A stretch of DNA of 64,000 bases from an uncultured Clostridia bacterium (GCA_934183305.1 CAKPSF010000001.1:124001-188000); one strand, 5' to 3'; positions 17,586 through 26,413 are shown, counted from the first letter of the stretch. Made by a program: numbers and translations. Notes: generated by a model not told the origin, from the letters alone.

Positions 17586-19532
17586 CTATCTATTGGCTAA
17601 TTTATTTAAGTTTGTTTCAACAAATTCAAATTCTTTCTTTGTTGGTGTAATCTTTAGTATTGCAGTATCATTTCCTACTTTTAATAAACCTTCACCTTTT
17701 TGAGCAGTTATTAAATAACTTGCTTCTCCTTCTGATAATTTGAATACTTCTTTTAAATATTGTATTTCAGATTTATCTTGTGCTAAGAATAATTTTGTAT
17801 CTGATGATGTAAGAACAGCTTGTGCTTCTGGTTTTTCATAAAAATCCTGAAATCTTTGTGAAATAATTGCTAAAGATACATTTCTTTTTCTTGCACGACG
17901 TGCCATTTTATTTAAGAAATCTACAGCTTCTGGATATGGAAGTAACATCCACGCCTCATCAACTATAACTCTTTTTTGTTTTGCTCTTTTTCTATCTTCA
18001 CTGTTTTTCTTAACAAATTTTTCCCAAATCCAAGAAAGTAATATTTGTTGTGCAAGTGGTCTTGCAAATCTTTCTTCTAATTGAGAAATATCAAGATTTA
18101 TAAATGGTGCTCCATCTAACAATTCAAATGTAGATTGTCCATCAAAGTATGCCATTTGTCCATCAAATTCTCTTATGTATTGTTTCATAACTTTTATTAA
18201 ATAGCTATAATGTTTTGTATAATCTGGGTTTGTATTTTCTTTTGACATTTTTACTATTCTTTTGTACCAAGAACCAATTGTTGGCATCTCTTTCTTTTCT
18301 TTTTCTATTTGTCCTTCGTTTATTAAAGTTACATCACTCTTGTATAAACTGTTTATATTGTTGTTTATTCCATAAGCTTCATATTCATCTGCAACCGCTT
18401 CCGCTATAATTTGTTTTGTTACTTCGTTTACTTCTGTACTTCTCGTACTTCCTTTTGCCATTGTAAGTAATGCTTGAGTAACATCTTCTACTTTATTAGG
18501 TACGTTTAGTACTGCTCTTTCTCTTCCTGTTATTTCGTCTTTTATTAATTCTGGTTCTATATCAAATACATTTATTATAGTTGGAGATGTTGGACTTAAT
18601 ATAACATTTATTCCTCCAAGACTTTCTGCAACTATTGTATACTCGCCTTCTGCATCAAGTGCCAAGCTTTCTATTCCCATAAGCACGCTAGAACGTGATA
18701 TTAATGTTTTCATTGTAACAGATTTACCAGCACCAGACTTAGCAAATATAACCATATTGTAATTTGTAAGCGATGAATGGAAATTATCGAAAAGTATTGG
18801 TGTTCCAGTTTGTTTGTTATACCCTATTGGAACTCCAGTAGGATGTCCTACTTCAGAAGATGTAAATGGAAATACTGTTCCCATTGAATTTCTATCAAAT
18901 GTATGTTTTTTATTTGCAAGTAAGTTATTACATAATGGGACATTACTTTTAAATGCTTCTTCTTGCATAGCCCACGCAGTTTTTAATCCTATTTGTGTTT
19001 TTCCCATTTCAGTAGATAACAATTTTGTATATCTTTCTAAATCTTCCATATTATATGCAAATAAAGTTGATATAATGGAAGCTTCAAACATTTTATTAAA
19101 TCCTGCTGCTATTTCGTCTCTTAATTGTTCTGTTTCGTATTTTTTTTGTGCAAGCACAGCTTCTCTGTTTATATTTCCTTTACCAGCTGCAACTAATCTT
19201 TCAGTTTCAAGTTCATTTATTGTTCTATTTAATTCTTGTTGCGAAGTTGCTTCTTGTACTGGATTTATATATACAGAAACATTTATATCTCCAAAATCAT
19301 ACATTTCTCTTAACAATTCTGGAAATGTTCCCATACGAGGAAGAGTTGATACAAAAAAGCTTCTTGCTAATCTATTTGTATGTGATATTATTTCTAGATG
19401 ATTTAGGTTTGAGGCATCTATTCCAGAAGGAGCTATTATATCTTTTATATTTTTTGCCTCAAACATATTAAGTTCTTTTTTATTATCTTCAATTAAGTCA
19501 TCTCTTTCAATTTCTTTAGTTTTTTTACTCAT
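17586..19532 (-). CDS. VirB4-family secretion ATPase
   Basis: A 648-residue ATPase of the VirB4/TraC/HerA type. An N-terminal region (about 40-220) with SFFVSTLPRMGTFPELLREMYDFGDINV is followed by Walker A FAKSGAGKSVTMKTL near residue 265, Walker B RVIVDEAWMLL near residue 530, and the downstream segment SLAIISQRFQDFYEKPEAQAVLTSSDTK typical of VirB4. It would power pilus assembly or substrate transfer in the type IV secretion-like system from the cytoplasmic membrane face. It is preceded after 5 bases by the gene for a membrane-anchored companion, and this arrangement recalls a divided VirB4. Start supported by AAAGGAGC. Confidence 0.9.
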   Translation of the reverse strand: MSKKTKEIERDDLIEDNKKELNMFEAKNIKDIIAPSGIDASNLNHLEIISHTNRLARSFFVSTLPRMGTFPELLREMYDFGDINVSVYINPVQEATSQQELNRTINELETERLVAAGKGNINREAVLAQKKYETEQLRDEIAAGFNKMFEASIISTLFAYNMEDLERYTKLLSTEMGKTQIGLKTAWAMQEEAFKSNVPLCNNLLANKKHTFDRNSMGTVFPFTSSEVGHPTGVPIGYNKQTGTPILFDNFHSSLTNYNMVIFAKSGAGKSVTMKTLISRSSVLMGIESLALDAEGEYTIVAESLGGINVILSPTSPTIINVFDIEPELIKDEITGRERAVLNVPNKVEDVTQALLTMAKGSTRSTEVNEVTKQIIAEAVADEYEAYGINNNINSLYKSDVTLINEGQIEKEKKEMPTIGSWYKRIVKMSKENTNPDYTKHYSYLIKVMKQYIREFDGQMAYFDGQSTFELLDGAPFINLDISQLEERFARPLAQQILLSWIWEKFVKKNSEDRKRAKQKRVIVDEAWMLLPYPEAVDFLNKMARRARKRNVSLAIISQRFQDFYEKPEAQAVLTSSDTKLFLAQDKSEIQYLKEVFKLSEGEASYLITAQKGEGLLKVGNDTAILKITPTKKEFEFVETNLNKLANR

Positions 19533-19537
19533 ATTAT

Positions 19538-20740
19538 TTAAGCTCCTTTCCTAGTTCTTCTTTTCTTTGTCTCTTTCTCTTCATGATTTTTATCTATTTC
19601 TTTTATAGATTCTTCAGCTATTTCCTTAGGTATATATCCTTCATTTTCTTCTATAAGGTTTTTAGCCATTTCTTTTATTAAAGAATCTAGGTTTTGTTCT
19701 TTCATTTCTAATTCTTTTTGCCTTCTGTTTTTTATAACAACTCTATCTACCGTTTCATTTGCCAAGTTTAATGCTCTTTCATTTATTATTTTATCTAATT
19801 CTTCTATCTTTCTATTTATCACATCAGGCGCTGTAGTATATAAAGAATCATATCCGGCTTTTATAGCTTTGTCAACGCCATAAATTTCAGAAGCATCTCT
19901 GTTATACGCAACATATAACAAATCAGCTAATTCTGTTGAATTTAAAACTTTTCCCGTAACACCACAAACAGATAATGTTCTTAGTATTGCTTGGGCATTT
20001 GTATATAATTCTGAAAAAGCCATATCTAGTATTTCATCTTTTTTAAATAAATCTTCACTATTATCTGGGTAGTATGATATTGCTATATAATAATTTTTAG
20101 TTAATATATTTTTATTTAAACTCATTTTTTCAGTATTAGAGATTATGTCTTTTGTGTATTCGTATAAATTCTTTTGCCTTATATATTCCATTTTTATTTC
20201 TTTAAACTTTGCATCACTAATACTTGTATCTTTTTGTGCTTGCTCATATTGCATTCTTATTTTATTGTAATTCATTTCAATAACTTTTAATCTTTTATTA
20301 TAGTTAGAAACACTATCTTCAAGATTAACTTTTCTTGCTTGTACATATAACTGAATTGGTCTTGTTAACGTATTTAAAAATTGTATAAATCCTTGTTCAA
20401 CCCCAACTTTTTCAATAGAACTCATCAAATCGTAATTAACACCCTGACATTTAATTACCATTACAAGTCTTTTTCCATCCTTTTGAACAATCATATTATC
20501 TTTTATATCATCAAAGTCCATAAATTTTTTTATATTTTCAGATGTATACATTTTAGTCTGAATAATATTAGTATTCTGTTTAGTATTTGTGTCTGTTTTT
20601 ATGCTATTATTTTTTGGAGCTTGTTCATTTTGTTTTTTCTTTATTGAAAGTATTACAAACACCACTATTAAAACAAACAATATTATAACGCTTAATGCTA
20701 AAAATATCATCAATAAATTAGTTAAGTCTTGACCACTCAT
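19538..20740 (-). CDS. Membrane-anchored companion of the VirB4 ATPase
   Basis: 400 residues. An N-terminal membrane helix at about 8-32 (LLMIFLALSVIILFVLIVVFVI) is followed by a linker, then a domain with KRLVMVIKCQGVNYDLMSSIEKVGVEQGF near 95-125 that resembles the N-terminal alpha/beta domain of VirB4-like proteins. A coiled-coil region lies at about 150-215. The C-terminal tail is very charged (EETKKRRTRKG). No Walker motifs. It sits between prgI (1-base gap) and virB4 (5-base gap), so the three are translationally coupled. I infer that it anchors or completes the soluble VirB4 ATPase at the membrane. Confidence 0.65.
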   Translation of the reverse strand: MSGQDLTNLLMIFLALSVIILFVLIVVFVILSIKKKQNEQAPKNNSIKTDTNTKQNTNIIQTKMYTSENIKKFMDFDDIKDNMIVQKDGKRLVMVIKCQGVNYDLMSSIEKVGVEQGFIQFLNTLTRPIQLYVQARKVNLEDSVSNYNKRLKVIEMNYNKIRMQYEQAQKDTSISDAKFKEIKMEYIRQKNLYEYTKDIISNTEKMSLNKNILTKNYYIAISYYPDNSEDLFKKDEILDMAFSELYTNAQAILRTLSVCGVTGKVLNSTELADLLYVAYNRDASEIYGVDKAIKAGYDSLYTTAPDVINRKIEELDKIINERALNLANETVDRVVIKNRRQKELEMKEQNLDSLIKEMAKNLIEENEGYIPKEIAEESIKEIDKNHEEKETKKRRTRKGA

Positions 20741-20741
20741 T

Positions 20742-21080
20742 TTATACTTCCTCCTCTTTTGTAATGTAGATTTTGTTCTTTCTCTTCTTGAATTTTATAT
20801 ATCTTAATATTACATCATCAATGTTTTCTCCGCCAACTAATCTGGTTACTTTAAATGCGTTTGAATTTGGTATTTTAAAAGTTCCTATACAAAATCCAAC
20901 TAATGCCAACAATGCCATTATGATTATTCCAACAATTGATAAACTCATTGATTTTAAAAGCCAGTAAATAGGTAATCCTATTCCTCCACCAATCACTGTA
21001 TATATTAAAGCTTTAGTTGAGAATATAAACAATATTCTTCCTTCGCCTTTTGTGTTTCTAGGTATCATATATGTTCCCAT
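20742..21080 (-). CDS. PrgI-family membrane protein
   Basis: 112 residues with the PrgI-family pattern: a short N-terminus MIPRNTKGEGRILF, two adjacent membrane helices (about 24-45 and 50-68), then GTFKIPNSNAFKVTRLVGGENIDDVILRYIKFKKRKN. PrgI proteins, found next to VirB4 in Gram-positive conjugation modules, are considered VirB3-like partners that recruit the ATPase. Here it directly precedes the VirB4 companion gene with a 1-base gap. An intrinsic terminator separates it from the upstream pilin gene. Confidence 0.85.
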   Translation of the reverse strand: MGTYMIPRNTKGEGRILFIFSTKALIYTVIGGGIGLPIYWLLKSMSLSIVGIIIMALLALVGFCIGTFKIPNSNAFKVTRLVGGENIDDVILRYIKFKKRKNKIYITKEEEV

Positions 21081-21124
21081 ATTTTTCCTCCCAATAATAG
21101 CATTATATATCTTATTATATTATA

Positions 21125-21156
21125 ACAAAAAACCTTACAAATTGTAAGGTTTTTGT
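21125..21156 (-). terminator. Intercistronic terminator between pilin gene and prgI
   Basis: Stem ACAAAAACCTTACA / TGTAAGGTTTTTTGT, followed on the minus strand by a T run. It lies 52 bases after the pilin stop and 44 bases before prgI. It probably keeps pilin transcripts more abundant than the machine genes by partial termination. Confidence 0.8.
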
Positions 21157-21208
21157 CTAAAAATATTAAATTTTTAATATATTTGTAACATTATTGTAAC
21201 AATATATA

Positions 21209-21565
21209 TTATACAATTGTTTTTCCGAATTGTATTACAGCTTTACCAATTGCAGAAGCACCAAATACTAATACAGCACCTACTAAATAAGGTATCATTG
21301 ATTTTTTGTATTCGGCTTTTTCTTCTGTACTTCCCATCATGTATTTAATACCTAGAATAGCAATTAAAACTATTGCAAGTACTATACCAACACTTGTTAT
21401 AATACTTAATATAGAGTTACCTATATTTGTTATAGTTTTATCAGCTTGTGTACCTGTATTCCCTGTTATTTCATCAGGATTAACAGCTGCAAATATGCTT
21501 GTACAAACACATGCTAACATAAGTACTATCATAACTATACTTAAAACTTTATCTAGTTTTTTCAT
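21209..21565 (-). CDS. VirB2/TrbC-like pilin subunit
   Basis: 118 residues: a signal peptide (VLSIVMIVLMLACVCTSIFA, about 7-27), then two membrane helices separated by IKYMMGSTEEKAEYKKSMIPY. This matches the short two-helix VirB2/TrbC pilin family, whose members are processed and polymerised into the conjugative pilus. The loop motif recurs in the 376-residue protein two genes upstream and, weaker, in the gene directly upstream. Strong ribosome binding site (AAAAGGAGGAAA). The terminator behind it suggests high expression relative to downstream genes. Confidence 0.85.
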   Translation of the reverse strand: MKKLDKVLSIVMIVLMLACVCTSIFAAVNPDEITGNTGTQADKTITNIGNSILSIITSVGIVLAIVLIAILGIKYMMGSTEEKAEYKKSMIPYLVGAVLVFGASAIGKAVIQFGKTIV

Positions 21566-21630
21566 ATAATTTCCTCCTTTTCTTTTTTATAATTTATTTT
21601 AAATATCTTAATTTTAAATTTAAGATAACA

Positions 21631-22005
21631 TTAAAAACTACTCATAATCTTTACTACTAACTTCCATATTCCCAATGATCCAAATACAACTATACAGCTT
21701 ATTAAATATGGAAATAAAGATTCTTTTACTTGGACTTTTTGATCTATTCCTGCTGTCATAAATTTAATTCCTAATATTGCTCCAACAACAACTGCAACTA
21801 CAGTTGCTACTGCAAGTAGCAAATTATATAAATCACTTGATACTTGCTTTATTTGGTTTGTATCCATTGTTTGTGCAGTGTGTTGTGAACCAGTTCCAGT
21901 CCAATCTTCTCCTTTACTTAAAATATTTCCTATCGCAAATGTATTGGGGATAAAAAACATAACAATTAATAATGTCAAAATCAAAATTTTAATTGTATTC
22001 TTCAT
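21631..22005 (-). CDS. Second VirB2/TrbC-like pilin protein
   Basis: 124 residues: signal peptide at about 4-25 (ILILTLLIVMFFIPNTFA), a Gly/Ser/Thr-rich mature N-terminus, and two helices separated by IKFMTAGIDQKVQVKESLFPY. The second helix, LISCIVVFGSLGIWKL, matches the paralogues. It has diverged from the 118-residue pilin in the loop, with Gln/Val replacing the EEKAEYKK pattern, so it could be a minor pilin. AGGAGGGGA precedes the ATG. Confidence 0.8.
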   Translation of the reverse strand: MKNTIKILILTLLIVMFFIPNTFAIGNILSKGEDWTGTGSQHTAQTMDTNQIKQVSSDLYNLLLAVATVVAVVVGAILGIKFMTAGIDQKVQVKESLFPYLISCIVVFGSLGIWKLVVKIMSSF

Positions 22006-22074
22006 TTATAATCCCCTCCTTTATTATTAGTTTAACATAATTATACAATATTTAACAACATTTTGCAAATTTTT

Positions 22075-23205
22075 TTAAATATTATTTATACTTTCGCCTA
22101 ATGTTTGTAATACTTTTACTATTGTGCATATACCAAATAACAATATTGAGCCTATAAAATATGGCAATAAATCCTTCTTATATTCTGCTTTTTCTTCAAC
22201 ACTTCCAAGCATATATTTAATTCCTAATATAGCCGGAATTAATATGGCTAGTACAATTCCTATATTAGTTATAACACTTAAGATTAAACTTGCTTTTGCT
22301 GTTATTTTCTGTGCATCACTTCCTGAAATAGTATCTTGTGGAGCATAACTATTTATATCATCAAATACATCAATAAAATTAACTACATTTCTTGAGCTTG
22401 ATGTACCCTTTGTTAACTGGGCTAATATTTTTCTATAAGCATTTTCCTGAGCTGTAGCCGCTTTTTTGCCTGCCTCATCAAGTTTTTCTTGTGCCTTATT
22501 TTTTTCCTCTTCAGATTGTGCATTATCAAGATCAATTTGTGCTTTTAGTTTGTCTTCTACTGTTTGAATTTCATCAGTGGCGCTTCTTATATTATAAGTT
22601 ATGTTTTTATACCATTCTTTTCTTTTATCCGGAGTAGTATTTGATACAAATGCATCCCATAAACTACTGTTTCCGTTCTTTTTATCATTATGAATTACAC
22701 TTCTTAGATACATTAACTGATCTGCAGCTGTCGTTATATTGTTGACATTATTGTTATAGCAAAATCCCTCAAGTTTTTCAAGTTCCACCTCTTCGTCAGT
22801 TTTTCGTATTGTAACAGGTATTTCAACTTTTTTTTCATCTACTTCAGCGAGGTCCAAAAATTTAGTATTTACAGTAATTGATATTTTTCCTTCACCAGCT
22901 TGTATAGTATCAAAATATGCTTCTACCACCCAATCATATCCACTAACCTGAACTACCTTATGTCCATTGGTTTTTATATATATATTGTCACCATCCCAAT
23001 TGGCATTAGCACTATTAACTTTATTATAATTTACTGCAATTTTCAATGTAATAGAATCTCCCTTTTGGCATCTAATACTGTCAATCTTTTTATTTTCACT
23101 ATTCAAAACATCAAGTTCTACTCCATATGATTTGCTACTAATTATTATTTGTAAAAACAATATAAAAAATATAGCTACAAGAATTTTATATACAACTCTT
23201 TTCAT
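22075..23205 (-). CDS. Long secreted protein ending in a VirB2/TrbC-like domain
   Basis: 376 residues and first gene of the cluster. Signal peptide (about 8-27). A beta-rich region at about 30-130 (ITLKIAVNYNKV, VVEAYFDTIQAGEGKISITVN) looks like a single Ig- or cohesin-like domain. A helical, partly coiled region follows at about 135-265 (DEIQTVEDKLKAQIDLDNAQSEEEKNKAQEK). The C-terminus (about 290-370) has the same two-helix pilin domain as the next genes, with LGIKYMLGSVEEKAEYKKD. Fusion of an outer domain to a pilin-type membrane domain suggests a tip or base protein that displays the Ig-like head. I know of no named family with this architecture. Confidence 0.7.
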   Translation of the reverse strand: MKRVVYKILVAIFFILFLQIIISSKSYGVELDVLNSENKKIDSIRCQKGDSITLKIAVNYNKVNSANANWDGDNIYIKTNGHKVVQVSGYDWVVEAYFDTIQAGEGKISITVNTKFLDLAEVDEKKVEIPVTIRKTDEEVELEKLEGFCYNNNVNNITTAADQLMYLRSVIHNDKKNGNSSLWDAFVSNTTPDKRKEWYKNITYNIRSATDEIQTVEDKLKAQIDLDNAQSEEEKNKAQEKLDEAGKKAATAQENAYRKILAQLTKGTSSSRNVVNFIDVFDDINSYAPQDTISGSDAQKITAKASLILSVITNIGIVLAILIPAILGIKYMLGSVEEKAEYKKDLLPYFIGSILLFGICTIVKVLQTLGESINNI

Positions 23206-23238
23206 TTTCTTCCTCCGTTTATTTGGACTATTACTTTA

Positions 23239-23266
23239 ATTTTACATGATTTTGTAAATATTTCAA
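23239..23266 (-). promoter_or_regulatory. Promoter of the secretion-like cluster
   Basis: Minus-strand TTGAAA (23261-23266), 16-base spacer, TAAAAT (23239-23244), 34 bases upstream of the first cluster gene. Only recognisable sigma-A-type site between the spo0E terminator and the cluster. Confidence 0.55.
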
Positions 23267-23307
23267 TAGTTTTTTTGAAAAAATAATATTTTTGTAATAA
23301 TATACTA

Positions 23308-23333
23308 AAAAAGAGCACTCTTTAAAGTGCTCT
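23308..23333 (-). terminator. Terminator of the spo0E-like gene
   Basis: AGAGCACT / AGTGCTCT stem (23312-23319, 23326-23333), followed on the minus strand by TTTTTTAG. The stem begins inside the last codons of the gene. Confidence 0.85.
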
Positions 23334-23541
23334 AAGCAATATACAATATTTTTTTTATATTTTTTCTCCCCTTAAAAAATAATCTTTTTTTATTTTTCTC
23401 TTTGGAGTCTTTATAAAATTCAGTTATTAATTCATCAAGCTCAATACTCAGCCTGTATACGTCTTCGTAATTTCCAGCATTTTCTATGCTTTCATTCAAT
23501 TCTTTTCTTTTTTTTGTAATTTCGTCTTCTAACATACACAT
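23332..23541 (-). CDS. Spo0E-like sporulation regulatory protein
   Basis: 69 residues. The core RLSIELDELITEFYK matches the S-x-E-L-D-x-L-I signature of Spo0E-family aspartyl-phosphate phosphatases, which dephosphorylate Spo0A~P and delay sporulation. The preceding helix (EITKKRKELNESIENA) fits the two-helix hairpin of the family. The C-terminus is basic. Two starts are possible, ATG at 23541 or ATG two codons later; AAAGGAGG lies 4 or 10 bases upstream respectively, so the second is plausible. It has its own promoter and terminator. Together with abrB and its 0A boxes, this implies an active Spo0A network. Confidence 0.8.
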   Translation of the reverse strand: MCMLEDEITKKRKELNESIENAGNYEDVYRLSIELDELITEFYKDSKEKNKKRLFFKGRKNIKKILYIA

Positions 23542-23576
23542 TCCTCCTCCTTTTGAGCTTTTTCTTTATTAAATTA

Positions 23577-23605
23577 AAATTACCATATTTTCTCAGCCAA
23601 GTCAA
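23577..23605 (-). promoter_or_regulatory. Promoter of the spo0E-like gene
   Basis: Minus-strand TTGACT (23600-23605), 17-base spacer, TAATTT (23577-23582); the start codon is about 36-42 bases downstream. Confidence 0.55.
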
Positions 23606-23608
23606 CAA

Positions 23609-23634
23609 AAAAAGGCTATAAATAGCCTTTTTCG
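23609..23634. terminator. Terminator of the M16 peptidase genes
   Basis: AAAAAGGCTA / TAGCCTTTTT stem (23609-23618, 23623-23632) with T runs on both strands. It lies about 75 bases after the peptidase stop on the minus strand, before the spo0E-like gene. Confidence 0.75.
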
Positions 23635-23708
23635 TACGTCTTTTTTCAATATTTTTTGCAATATTTTTTTTGAGTTTTTTATTTTTCGACGCAAAAAATA
23701 TTTTTTTA

Positions 23709-25001
23709 TTATTTTTCTACACTGTTGTTTCCTTCTACTATTGATAAAACCATTTTTTCTTCGTTGAATGTTTCTTGTAATATTTGTTGCGCATATTCTT
23801 TTGTTACTTGGTTAAAGTTTTCTATATATTCAAAACTATTTATTCCTTTAAAGTAATCGCTCATAAACATTCTGGCGATGTTTGATACATCATTAAATTC
23901 AGTTACATATCCCCCATATATTTTTTTCTTTATTCTATTAAATATTGATTCATCTATGCCTTTTTCTTTAATGTTTTGCAATTCTTTTTCAAATTCTTCT
24001 TTTACTTTTTTAGGATTGTTAGATTGTCCAGATATTGTTATGTGTGCATATTCTTTTGAAAATTCATAGTCTAAGTCTGGTTGTGATATTAAAAGTCCTT
24101 CATCGTACAATTTTTGATATAACTTAGAACTTTTGCCAATTAACATATATAGTAATATTTCTATTGCTATATGTTTTTTTACAAGTTCTTCTTTATTATC
24201 TAATACAGTATCTTTAAATGCTATTACAAATAAAGGATTGTTTACGTCCATTTTCACAATTTTTTCTTTTTCGTTTATTTCGTCTGGTTCGTTTGGATAT
24301 ATTCTTTTAACTTCTAAACTAGTTTCCTTTTTTATTAATCTCTTTTTTATTTCTTCTATTAACTGTTCTGGTACGAAATCTCCACTTACTACCATAAGCA
24401 TATTTGATGGAGTATAGAATGTGTTATAGCAAGAATAAAGCATTTCTTTGTTTATTCCACTTATAGATTCAACAGTTCCAGCTATATCCAGTTTTACTGG
24501 ATTTTCTTTATATAAACATTTCATGGCATTTAAATACACTTGCCAGAACGGATGATCATCGTACATCTTTATTTCTTGAGCTATTATTCCTTTTTCTTTT
24601 TCAACGTTTTCGTCTGTATAATATGGATTTTGCACATAGTCCATAAATTCGTCTAAAGCTTCATAAAAGTGATCATTGCACTCATACAAATATGTTGTAT
24701 AATCGTTTGTTGTATATGCATTTGCATCCACTCCTATGCTTGAAAGTTTATCTAAACTGTTTACTCCGCTTCTTTGTTCAAACATTTTATGTTCTAAGAA
24801 ATGTGCAACACCATCTGGTATTTTAATTTCTTCTTTTGTTTTTGGCAATATAAAATGATTGTCTATAGAACCAAAATTTGTTCCCCACATAATATATTTT
24901 TTCATTGTATTATTTTTAGGAATTATCATTACAGTTAAGCCATTCTCTAGCTTTTCTATATATAGCTTTTCTTTTATTTTTATATTTTCAATAATTTGCA
25001 T
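23709..25001 (-). CDS. M16 (pitrilysin-family) zinc peptidase, YmfH-like
   Basis: 430 residues with the inverted zinc motif HxxEH in VAHFLEHKMFEQ (near residues 66-70) and the downstream zinc-ligand glutamate region NVEKEKGIIAQEIKMYDD (about 140-157). These define catalytically active M16 peptidases such as Bacillus YmfH and its relatives. The C-terminal half is the non-catalytic paired domain. It probably forms a heterodimer with the inactive M16-like protein encoded 24 bases upstream. Likely substrate is a peptide in the cytoplasm; in some species the pair is linked to bacteriocin or signal peptide processing. Confidence 0.85.
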   Translation of the reverse strand: MQIIENIKIKEKLYIEKLENGLTVMIIPKNNTMKKYIMWGTNFGSIDNHFILPKTKEEIKIPDGVAHFLEHKMFEQRSGVNSLDKLSSIGVDANAYTTNDYTTYLYECNDHFYEALDEFMDYVQNPYYTDENVEKEKGIIAQEIKMYDDHPFWQVYLNAMKCLYKENPVKLDIAGTVESISGINKEMLYSCYNTFYTPSNMLMVVSGDFVPEQLIEEIKKRLIKKETSLEVKRIYPNEPDEINEKEKIVKMDVNNPLFVIAFKDTVLDNKEELVKKHIAIEILLYMLIGKSSKLYQKLYDEGLLISQPDLDYEFSKEYAHITISGQSNNPKKVKEEFEKELQNIKEKGIDESIFNRIKKKIYGGYVTEFNDVSNIARMFMSDYFKGINSFEYIENFNQVTKEYAQQILQETFNEEKMVLSIVEGNNSVEK

Positions 25002-25025
25002 AACTTTTTCCCTTTCTTGTATAAG

Positions 25026-26294
25026 TTATTTATTAGTTAAAAAATATATTGTATTTATTTGTATTCTTTTTGCAAGTTCAACAATATCTTCTTTCTTTAT
25101 TTCATTTACTTTATTTATATAGTTTTCATAGCTCATTTCATATCCGGATAACTCTTGTGAGAAATAATACATTAATTCTGTATCTTGCTCATCTGGTATG
25201 AATTTTATTGTTGATATTATATTGTTTTTAGCCTCGTCTATATTTGCATCTGTAAATTCGCCTTTTTTCATATCTTCTAGTTGTTCTTTTATTATTTCTA
25301 AGGCTTTTTTATAGTTTGGAATATCTATTCCGCATTTTATGAATATATTAGCTTTTTGCCTTATAAAGCTTGAGGATGCGGTATATGCTAATGAATTTTT
25401 TTCTCTTACATTTTGAAACATTTTTGATGTTGGAGTTCCACCAAGTATTGCATTATATACTAAGGCAGTATATTTATCGTTATCATTTTCTTGTAGTATA
25501 TCTAATCCAATAATTAGTTTGCCTTGATTTACATCCATGCTATCTGAAATTTCTTGCTCTTGTTTTTCCTCTTTTTTTCTATTTTCTTTATTATTTATTA
25601 TATACTTAGCTTCTCTATCATTTAGATTTTTTATATTTTCATTGTTAAATATATCTTCTTTTACGTTTTCCTTTATATCGCCTGATATAAATATATCAAT
25701 TTTACAATTATTTATTAGTGTTTTATATTGTTCATATAAATCATCTGAATTTATGTTTTGTAAGTCTTCTACATTTCCATATTTATATAAACTATATGGT
25801 TTATTTTTATACATTTCCTCTATACATCTTTCTGATGCATATGCTGCTTTAGAGTCTTTTCTTCCTTCTATAACTTGTTTTAAGTTATTTTTTTCTCCTT
25901 CAACATATTCATTGTCGAAATGATTATTTTCCAACAACGGATTAAATACCACTTCCAGCAAAATGCCTATTGCCTTTTTTAAATTATCTTCTTGTTCTGG
26001 CAAAAATTCATTATTAATTGTTTCTAAATAGAATTTTAAGACTTGGTCATCTCCAATTTTATCTATACCACAGTCAAATGACGCCCCATACATTTCTTCT
26101 AAAGCTATACTTATTTCATCTTGTGTTTTCATGTTTTGTGAGCCTCTTCTTAAAACAGCTGGTATAAGTGCATTTTTTGTAACTGTTTCCTTTTGTAAAG
26201 GCGTAGTTAAAAATACAGCTAATAAATTTGTTTTAAATTTATTTGTTTCTATTAAATGTAAATCTATCCCTTTTTTTATATTTATTTTTTTCAT
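25026..26294 (-). CDS. M16 peptidase-like protein lacking the zinc motif, YmfF-like
   Basis: About 422 residues. It has the M16 fold pattern (LIPAVLRRGSQNMKTQDEISIALEEMYGASFDCGI; SLAYTASSSFIRQKANIFIKCGI; IKFIPDEQDTELMYYFSQELSG), but where an active enzyme has HxxEH it reads LIPAVLRRGS, so it is probably the non-catalytic partner. The frame opens 12 codons earlier, but those codons contain the ribosome binding site (AAGAGGAGG). The ATG at 26292-26294, 5 bases after it, is the real start. The pair with the following YmfH-like gene resembles the ymfF-ymfH order of Bacillus. Confidence 0.8.
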   Translation of the reverse strand: MKKINIKKGIDLHLIETNKFKTNLLAVFLTTPLQKETVTKNALIPAVLRRGSQNMKTQDEISIALEEMYGASFDCGIDKIGDDQVLKFYLETINNEFLPEQEDNLKKAIGILLEVVFNPLLENNHFDNEYVEGEKNNLKQVIEGRKDSKAAYASERCIEEMYKNKPYSLYKYGNVEDLQNINSDDLYEQYKTLINNCKIDIFISGDIKENVKEDIFNNENIKNLNDREAKYIINNKENRKKEEKQEQEISDSMDVNQGKLIIGLDILQENDNDKYTALVYNAILGGTPTSKMFQNVREKNSLAYTASSSFIRQKANIFIKCGIDIPNYKKALEIIKEQLEDMKKGEFTDANIDEAKNNIISTIKFIPDEQDTELMYYFSQELSGYEMSYENYINKVNEIKKEDIVELAKRIQINTIYFLTNK

Positions 26295-26413
26295 TTTTCC
26301 TCCTCTTTTGAACGATTTTATTATTTCCATTATTTTGAATTATATTCTTTTGAATTTTACATTAGTATTTTATATTAATTTTTTTAGTTAATCAATGTTT
26401 TTTAACATATATG

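Noticed and set aside
18814..19471. Plus-strand frames of 195 and 107 codons inside the VirB4 gene
   Set aside because: Antisense to a clear ATPase gene with intact motifs.
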